A stretch of DNA of 10,288 nt from Treponema sp. UBA3662 (GTDB lineage: Bacteria; Spirochaetota; Spirochaetia; Treponematales; Treponemataceae): positions 1-10,288 of the forward strand of contig DFJV01000014.1 in assembly GCA_002373205.1 (NCBI GenBank), read 5' to 3'. Of this stretch, positions 6,857 to 10,288 are shown piece by piece (within the stretch, counting starts at the first letter, position 1; each line of letters begins with the position of its first letter). The notes under the pieces were generated by a model that made no database searches, had not been told where the DNA came from, and saw only the letters and a program-made list of their open reading frames with translations. The position numbers and the translations under genes are program-made.

Positions 6857-7264
6857 ATGGGTATGTACGAGATTGTTCAGAGGCATTTGAAGGGTGTGCT
6901 TGGCGAGGTTTCGGAGAGTGAGCGCGAGGTTCTTGTTATGCGTTTTGGGCTTGACGGGAATGGCAGTCACACTATGGATGAAGTGGGAGAGCGTTTTGGG
7001 CTTTCGCATGAGGAAATCCGCAAGATTGAAGAAAAGGCTCTGGGGCTTACAAGTATTGGCAATTTTGAGGTTCTGCAAAAAAACTTAAGGTGCGTGCTTG
7101 ATGCGCTTGAGCCGACCGAGCAAGAAGTTATTGTTATGCGCTATGGGCTTGATGGCAATGGCAGTCATAGCATGGAGGATGTGGCAGATGCGCTTGGGCT
7201 TACCCGCAAAGAAGTGCGCATTATGGAAGTAAAGGCTCTAAGGCTGCTTAGGGAAAAGCACTAA
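6857..7264 (+). CDS. Tandem sigma-70 region-4-like DNA-binding protein (no region 2)
   Basis: This 135-aa protein consists of two copies of a sigma-70 region-4-like unit in exact register. Residues 5-65 align without gaps to 71-131 with about half identical, and both contain V-M-R-[FY]-G-L-D-G-N-G-S-H. Each has the helix-turn-helix with a GL[ST] turn and a closing [IM]E-x-K-A-L segment, as in primary sigma factors (…RFGLDG…T-x-E-E-V-G…LGL[ST]R…R-x-I-E…K-A-L). There is no region 2, so it should not act as a sigma factor. It more likely binds promoter DNA at -35-like sites or contacts RNA polymerase. GGAGG five bases before the ATG at 6857 fixes the start; an earlier in-frame start at 6779 lies on the promoter and has no binding site. 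It is the first gene of the island, and autoregulation through the upstream dyad is a plausible guess. Confidence 0.8.
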   Translation: MGMYEIVQRHLKGVLGEVSESEREVLVMRFGLDGNGSHTMDEVGERFGLSHEEIRKIEEKALGLTSIGNFEVLQKNLRCVLDALEPTEQEVIVMRYGLDGNGSHSMEDVADALGLTRKEVRIMEVKALRLLREKH

Positions 7265-7304
7265 GGCGTGGCAGTTCGCGCAAGAAAGCAATGGAGGCAA
7301 GGGT

Positions 7305-7469
7305 ATGATAGAAACTGATGTTGATACTGTCATTCTTTTAATCCTGTTGTTTTTAGGCAGTAGTTTTATGGCTTGGTTAATAAGCTGGGCTATTTTTGGC
7401 GGGCTCCTAAGAACAGCTAAGGCAAGAGAAGAACTTGAATCTCTTTCAAGCGGAGGCCAGGATGAATAG
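7305..7469 (+). CDS. Small single-pass membrane protein SmA (54 aa)
   Basis: The frame starts at an ATG with GGAGG seven bases upstream and ends with TAG inside the next gene (8-bp overlap), so coupling to P1 is likely. The acidic start MIETDVDT is followed by one long hydrophobic segment (about 9-34, VILLILLFLGSSFMAWLISW). A basic tail with LLRTAKAREELESL (34-47) ends the protein. By the positive-inside rule, the N-terminus should be outside and the tail in the cytoplasm. The tail motif LR-x-AKAR recurs in the 56-aa protein at 8518 and in the C-terminus of P2, which supports this as a real gene despite its size. I do not recognise a described family. A membrane partner or chaperone of the adjacent P1 is an inference from the coupling and the P2 fusion. 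Confidence 0.75.
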   Translation: MIETDVDTVILLILLFLGSSFMAWLISWAIFGGLLRTAKAREELESLSSGGQDE

Positions 7470-7833
7470 AGAAGAGCATGTTGTAATCAAGGACAAGACA
7501 TTCACAGACATAGCAGTTAACGAACTTGCAGATGTTAAAGCACGTCTTATGATATACCGGTATTATCATCAAAATAAAACAGCTGCTAAGCTTCCTGTGT
7601 TCAAGAAGTTTTTGACTTGTTATGAGCAAATGAATGACTATGACAAGTTGCGTGTTGACAGAAAAGCTACAGACTTATTTGCTAATTATATGACAAATCC
7701 CTTAGGCTTTATGCCATATAAAACGCTTAAGCGCCGTGCTTTTATCTTGTGGCTTATTTTCTTTTGTATATTTTTCTTTGGCTTTGGTGCGCTTTTTGGT
7801 GATTATATGCTTATTTATGTAAAGCCAATGTAA
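7462..7833 (+). CDS. P1: membrane protein with the island's shared N-terminal domain, short form
   Basis: This 123-aa protein is the shortest of three paralogues in the island. Residues 1-98 align without gaps to P2 and P3. Invariant or near-invariant features are V-I-K, FTDIA, ELAD-x-KARL (21-29), KLP-x-F (43-47), CY-x-QMNDYD (53-61), RVD (64-66), DLF (71-73) and GFMPY-x-x-LKR (82-91). One hydrophobic segment (about 94-114) follows, then a tail of only about nine residues (MLIYVKPM). The basic run before the membrane segment puts the N-terminal domain in the cytoplasm. GGAGG five bases before the ATG at 7462 sets the start; a TTG at 7435 is unlikely. It overlaps the SmA gene and sits 31 bp before P2. 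I do not recognise the domain. P1 may be the bare adaptor of the family, with no effector. Confidence 0.8.
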   Translation: MNREEHVVIKDKTFTDIAVNELADVKARLMIYRYYHQNKTAAKLPVFKKFLTCYEQMNDYDKLRVDRKATDLFANYMTNPLGFMPYKTLKRRAFILWLIFFCIFFFGFGALFGDYMLIYVKPM

Positions 7834-7837
7834 CAAA

Positions 7838-7859
7838 AACAGACAAACTGTTAAGGAGG
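7838..7859 (+). promoter_or_regulatory. Leader hairpin joined to a perfect ribosome binding site (before P2)
   Basis: AACAG (7838-7842) pairs with CTGTT (7848-7852) across a 5-nt loop, directly followed by AAGGAGG (7853-7859) and GTGC. Nearly the same leader precedes the 56-aa protein at 8487-8510. It could tune translation of the two genes together. Confidence 0.5.
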
Positions 7860-7864
7860 TGCGT

Positions 7865-8434
7865 ATGTACGATGAGCAGACGGTTGTTATTAAGGACAAG
7901 TCTTTTACGGACATTGCGGTAAAGGAGCTTGCGGATACAAAGGCCCGGCTTATGATGTACCAGTATTACCATGCTGAATCTTCTGCAAAGAAGCTGCCCT
8001 TATTCCAAAAGTTTGAGGCTTGCTATGAGCAGATGAATGACTACGACAGGATGCGCGTGGACAAGACCGCCAACGATTTGTTTGCCGTATACTTAGGCAA
8101 CCCAGACGGATTCATGCCATACAAGGCTTTGAAGCGCAAGTATTTTAAGATTTGGCTTTTGTGCACTTTTTTTACGATAATAATTATTTCTTTAATTATA
8201 CATCCGCCATATCCACCTACTTTTACTTTAAACCAAGGCTGCCTAGAAGAGTGCATCTTAACTTATTTTTGGTTATTTACCGTTCCCACTAGTAGCGGAT
8301 TTGTTGTTTGGCTACTGTCTTTCGCATGCCCAGGCTTTCATGAAGATCTTAGGTTTGCAAAAGCGCGGGAGATGTTTTCCAAGTTTTCGGATAAGACAGA
8401 AAAAGAAATTGAAGAATACGGGAAAAAATCTTGA
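7865..8434 (+). CDS. P2: shared N-terminal domain fused to a C-terminal small-membrane-protein-like segment
   Basis: This 189-aa protein has the shared N-terminal domain (1-98), a first membrane segment (about 95-112) and a Pro-rich loop with two Cys (HPPYPPTFTLNQGCLEEC). A second membrane segment (about 131-155) and a cytoplasmic tail with EDLRFAKAREMFSKF (160-174) follow, then a charged helix. The second membrane segment plus tail resembles the separate 54- and 56-aa proteins (SSGFVVWLLSF then LRFAKAREM, against SSFMAWLISW then LRTAKAREEL), with the same predicted out-to-in topology. P2 therefore looks like adaptor and small partner in one chain, and no separate small gene precedes it. AAGGAGG five bases before the ATG at 7865 sets the start. 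Its stop lies 13 bp before the second dyad promoter. Function unknown; there is no enzymatic motif. Confidence 0.8.
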   Translation: MYDEQTVVIKDKSFTDIAVKELADTKARLMMYQYYHAESSAKKLPLFQKFEACYEQMNDYDRMRVDKTANDLFAVYLGNPDGFMPYKALKRKYFKIWLLCTFFTIIIISLIIHPPYPPTFTLNQGCLEECILTYFWLFTVPTSSGFVVWLLSFACPGFHEDLRFAKAREMFSKFSDKTEKEIEEYGKKS

Positions 8435-8447
8435 GCAGCAAAATCCA

Positions 8448-8481
8448 TTCCCGTGACTTGGGAACATGCGTCTTGTATATT
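8448..8481 (+). promoter_or_regulatory. Dyad promoter B: TTCCC-N7-GGGAA, same spacing to TATATT
   Basis: TTCCC-GTGACTT-GGGAA (8448-8464) precedes TATATT (8476-8481) with the same 12-bp gap from TTGGGA as at 6747-6780. The sequence around it otherwise differs (TATATT is followed by TTCTATAAC here). The conserved parts are therefore the dyad, the bases CATTCCCGTG and the spacing. It should drive the second unit (8518-9933). Confidence 0.6.
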
Positions 8482-8486
8482 TTCTA

Positions 8487-8510
8487 TAACAGATAAAACT
8501 GTTAAGGAGG
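8487..8510 (+). promoter_or_regulatory. Leader hairpin joined to a perfect ribosome binding site (before SmB)
   Basis: TAACAG (8487-8492) pairs with CTGTTA (8499-8504) across a 6-nt loop. The last paired A is the first base of AAGGAGG (8504-8510). The same leader stands before P2. Extended pairing here could partly hide the ribosome binding site. Confidence 0.5.
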
Positions 8511-8517
8511 TGCAATA

Positions 8518-8688
8518 ATGCTTGACGACATTATAATAGCCATCGGTGTATTTGTTGTAGTGCCCATAATTTGCGGCTTGTTCGCAAAATTTATTATGTG
8601 GTTAATAGCAGAAGACAATTTACGTGCAGCAAAAGCGCGCGACATGCTTTTGGAGGAGTCAGTATGTATAGAGAAGAAAAGATCGTAA
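8518..8688 (+). CDS. Small single-pass membrane protein SmB (56 aa)
   Basis: AAGGAGG stands seven bases before the ATG. The protein has a short acidic start (MLDD), a hydrophobic segment (about 5-31, IIIAIGVFVVVPIICGLFAK then FIMWLIA), and a cytoplasmic tail with DNLRAAKARDMLLEES (33-48) that matches the tail motif of SmA and of P2. The frame ends inside the start of P3 (25-bp overlap), so translation is probably coupled, as for SmA and P1. Both small genes thus directly precede and overlap a member of the P family. No described family is recognised. The role is likely tied to P3 in the membrane. Confidence 0.75.
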   Translation: MLDDIIIAIGVFVVVPIICGLFAKFIMWLIAEDNLRAAKARDMLLEESVCIEKKRS

Positions 8689-9449
8689 TCAAAAACGAGA
8701 CATTCACAGACATTGCCATAAAAGAGCTTGCAGACGTTAAGGCCCGCCTTTTGATATACAAGTTTTACCACATGGAAAACAAGGCCCACAAATTGCCGGC
8801 ATTCCAGCAGCTTGACCACTGCTACAGCCAGATGAATGACTACGACAAGATGCGTGTGGACAGCCATGCAGCGGATTTGTTTGGAAAGTACATGCAGAAG
8901 CCAGATGGTTTTATGCCTTATGCAGTTCTTAAGCGCAGGTACTTTAAGTGTTGGCTAATGCTGTTTATATCATTTTTATTCACTGCTTATCTATTCGTAT
9001 TTTTTGAAGGCACCCAAAGCATCTACAATATTGTCGTTGAGCTTGCTGAACAACCTGAAGACAAGCCCCCTTTGTATCAGCCGCATAATATTGATATGGA
9101 GCAAGCTGTTCACAATACTATTTTGGAACTTGATAAGATAGTATACGATATTAGTGAACAGAACGGGCACTTGAATTGTACAGACTATGCTATTGAATTC
9201 AAGATTCTTTGGGACATGAAGTATCCTGGCATACCATGTCATGTAGTATGGAATATAAATCCTGGAATAATTAATCATCTGCTTGTTGAAATAAATGGAC
9301 AGTATTATGAACCTTGGTCTGCTAACTATCCTAAAGGCAAACATGACATGCAATCTGTTTGGGGCAAGTCAGGACGGTATGATCCAAAATATAATCAAGA
9401 TGGTTCAAGTTGGTATAACATGTACATAAAAAACAGGATGTACTGGTAA
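8664..9449 (+). CDS. P3: shared N-terminal domain, membrane anchor and cysteine-peptidase-like (transglutaminase fold) domain
   Basis: This 261-aa protein has the shared N-terminal domain (1-98), one membrane segment (about 95-114) and an extracytoplasmic linker. A domain of about 120 residues follows that has the order of motifs of transglutaminase/papain-like cysteine peptidases. HLNCTDYAIEFKILW (169-183) carries Cys172 at the start of a helix. GIPCHVVW (189-196) is a strand, NHLLVEINGQYYEPWS (204-219) carries His205, and Glu216 could be the third triad residue. With basic residues before the anchor (LKRRYFK), this domain should lie outside the cytoplasmic membrane. GGAGG seven bases before the ATG at 8664 sets the start; earlier in-frame codons belong to SmB. 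The triad assignment rests on motif order and spacing only. The peptidase or amidase substrate is unknown. Confidence 0.75.
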   Translation: MYREEKIVIKNETFTDIAIKELADVKARLLIYKFYHMENKAHKLPAFQQLDHCYSQMNDYDKMRVDSHAADLFGKYMQKPDGFMPYAVLKRRYFKCWLMLFISFLFTAYLFVFFEGTQSIYNIVVELAEQPEDKPPLYQPHNIDMEQAVHNTILELDKIVYDISEQNGHLNCTDYAIEFKILWDMKYPGIPCHVVWNINPGIINHLLVEINGQYYEPWSANYPKGKHDMQSVWGKSGRYDPKYNQDGSSWYNMYIKNRMYW

Positions 9450-9489
9450 TGGCAAAAGCATCCAGCTGAGTGGTACAAGGAGGCTTTTA

Positions 9490-9933
9490 ATGATTAGTTT
9501 TGCCATTAGAAATTCACCCGAATGGTTTAACCTGTGGGCAAAGGCAGTCAGGCTAGAGCGCCAGTACCAGCATGCAGCAGACGTTCTTGCTGTAACAGAC
9601 TTCAAGCAGACGGTAAGAAATGTCTTGGAGTGGCACACTTTATGGCAAGAAGAGCTGGGGATGCTTGCTGACACCTGCAACATGGCAGAGAAAAAATTCT
9701 TTAGGAATTTTTGCCGGAACTCAGAATATATTCCAACCGCTCCTTTTGAATTAGAGATGCTTGCACTCGTGCTTAAAATGATGGAACGTAAAATTGCGAA
9801 AAGTTTTAATGCACCAAAAGACACTCTCACTTTTATCAGGTTAATTGTAAGTGCCCTAAAGTTCTATTGCAGTTATTCAGAAACAGCGGAAATGGAAAGT
9901 AAAAAGTTAAGGCAAAGGTACGGAATTACATAG
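9490..9933 (+). CDS. P4: unrecognised soluble helical protein
   Basis: This 147-aa protein has AAGGAGG six bases before the ATG, 40 bp after P3 on the same strand, so it is probably the last gene of the second unit. It is predicted almost entirely helical, rich in Trp, Lys and Glu (EWFNLWAKAVRLERQYQ near the start). It has no signal peptide or clear membrane segment, and no motif I recognise. It does not share the P1-P3 N-terminal domain. Its position after the peptidase-like P3 would suit an immunity, inhibitor or substrate-recognition role, but this is a guess from gene order alone. The minus-strand reading frame over this gene is taken to be a shadow. Confidence 0.7.
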   Translation: MISFAIRNSPEWFNLWAKAVRLERQYQHAADVLAVTDFKQTVRNVLEWHTLWQEELGMLADTCNMAEKKFFRNFCRNSEYIPTAPFELEMLALVLKMMERKIAKSFNAPKDTLTFIRLIVSALKFYCSYSETAEMESKKLRQRYGIT

Positions 9934-9962
9934 TAGGTTCAATTTCGAGTTCTGTAAATACA

Positions 9963-10029
9963 TGTCATTATCGGGCTCGACCCGATAATCTGCTTAAAAA
10001 GATTCCTCACGTCAAGCCCGAGAATGACA
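9963..10029. repeat. Palindromic intergenic repeat (TGTCATT...AATGACA)
   Basis: The outer ends TGTCATT (9963-9969) and AATGACA (10023-10029) are inverted. Inside are TCGGG-CTCGA-CCCGA and a second, less perfect CGTCAAGCCCGAGAA half. The unit is a double palindrome of the kind dispersed through many genomes, related in form to the smaller one at 101-128. It begins 29 bp after the P4 stop and could end transcription of the island, although no T run follows. Confidence 0.65.
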
Positions 10030-10047
10030 CATTTTGTGCAAACAAAA

Positions 10048-10178
10048 CCTACCCCCGATTGGAAGGGCGGCGCTAGCCGTTCCGACCAAAGGGAGGAATG
10101 GAGTGGGAAGGGCCCCACGGAACCCTGGAAAGCGGGTTAATAAATAAATGCCGGTCCAAAAAGAAAAAAATTATTTTT
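10048..10178 (+). ncRNA. Structured repeat, copy B (candidate noncoding RNA or structured DNA element)
   Basis: This is the partner of 6616-6744, in the same direction. The first variable hairpin is CGGC-GCTA-GCCG (10068-10079), and the second is GTGGG...CCCAC (10103-10118). Both differ from copy A in sequence and length yet still pair. AACCC-N8-GGGTT (10121-10138) is unchanged, and TGCCGGTCC replaces AGCTGGTCC. The A-rich/T-rich end abuts the stop of the minus-strand gene. The two copies bracket the island exactly, with no further copy in the window. Confidence 0.55.
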
Positions 10179-10288
10179 ATTTGCACACTGTAACAGCTTT
10201 TACTATTTTTACAGCCGTGGTAAGCAAGGGAGAAAGCGGGTGTATGTTGCCGTCGCTGCCGTCGGGAGAACCTGTGCCGGTTAGATTG
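10177..10288 (-). CDS. C-terminal end of a protein running off the window
   Basis: An open frame of 36 codons enters from the right edge and ends with TAA at 10179-10177. It reads NLTGTGSPDGSDGNIHPLSP then LLTTAVKIVKAVTVCK. The codons are G/C-rich in the third position, unlike the A/T-rich tail after the stop, which supports real coding. The family cannot be named from this fragment. It converges on the island. Confidence 0.5.
   Translation of the reverse strand, partial: NLTGTGSPDGSDGNIHPLSPLLTTAVKIVKAVTVCK

Noticed and set aside
6617..7078. Minus-strand open frame of 153 codons over the structured repeat and the double region-4 gene
   Set aside because: It runs antisense to a clear gene, covers a repeat with folding signal, has no ribosome binding site and reads as low-order sequence.
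6857..7264. A functional sigma factor
   Set aside because: Both halves are region 4, and no region 2 is present to open or bind the -10 element.
9405..9830. Minus-strand open frame of 141 codons over P4
   Set aside because: P4 has a perfect ribosome binding site and operon position; the opposite frame has neither.
9963..10029. CRISPR array or insertion sequence end
   Set aside because: There is only one palindromic unit, without regular spacers, transposase or target-site duplication.
6616..10178. Integron attC sites at the two structured repeats
   Set aside because: Paired variable hairpins recall attC, and Treponema integrons exist, but I could not find the RYYYAAC/GTTRRRY core pair in either copy. 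Several genes, not one cassette, lie between, and no integrase is in the window.

Overview
The window looks like chromosomal DNA of a host- or gut-associated spirochaete, most likely a Treponema. This rests on the style of the RlmB and YchJ proteins, the moderate A+T content and the dispersed palindromic repeats of the GTCA...CTGAA/TTCAGG and GTCATT...CGGGCTCGACCCG kind. No rRNA or other marker gene confirms it, so the genus is an inference.

Left part (1-4713, genes all on the minus strand). In transcription order from right to left: an XRE-type regulator and a ychJ/SEC-C zinc protein 11 bp apart; a repeat-rich gap; rlmB (23S rRNA Gm2251 methyltransferase) with a terminator; a GH95 fucosidase-like protein that has lost its catalytic motifs; then a DUF2281 antitoxin and a PIN (VapC-type) toxin that has lost the segment carrying its first catalytic aspartate. 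Two of these genes therefore look like intact frames of dead enzymes.

Middle part (4714-6571, plus strand). A strong consensus promoter drives an A+T-rich two-gene operon: a Sel1-repeat protein and a PD-(D/E)XK nuclease-like protein. The operon is divergent from the XRE regulator and ends at a perfect 10-bp inverted repeat. It may be a defence or accessory module, but this is not shown.

Right part (6616-10178, plus strand). This is the most unusual region. Two copies of a structured repeat of about 130 bp, whose variable hairpins differ in sequence but keep pairing, bracket a compact island. The island has two transcription units, each starting at the same promoter architecture: a 17-bp dyad TTCCC-N7-GGGAA placed exactly 12 bp before a TATATT box. 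Unit 1 encodes a protein made of two tandem sigma-70 region-4 domains with no region 2, a 54-aa single-pass membrane protein, and two members (P1, P2) of an unrecognised membrane family. Unit 2 encodes a 56-aa single-pass membrane protein, a third member (P3) carrying a transglutaminase/papain-like cysteine-peptidase-like domain, and an unrecognised soluble helical protein (P4). P1, P2 and P3 share an ungapped N-terminal domain of about 98 residues, then a membrane segment, then unrelated C-termini. The C-terminus of P2 resembles the two small membrane proteins, as if partner and adaptor had been fused. I read the island as a self-regulated, modular membrane-associated system of unknown purpose that I cannot match to a described one.

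The last 112 bases hold the C-terminal end of a minus-strand gene that runs off the window.
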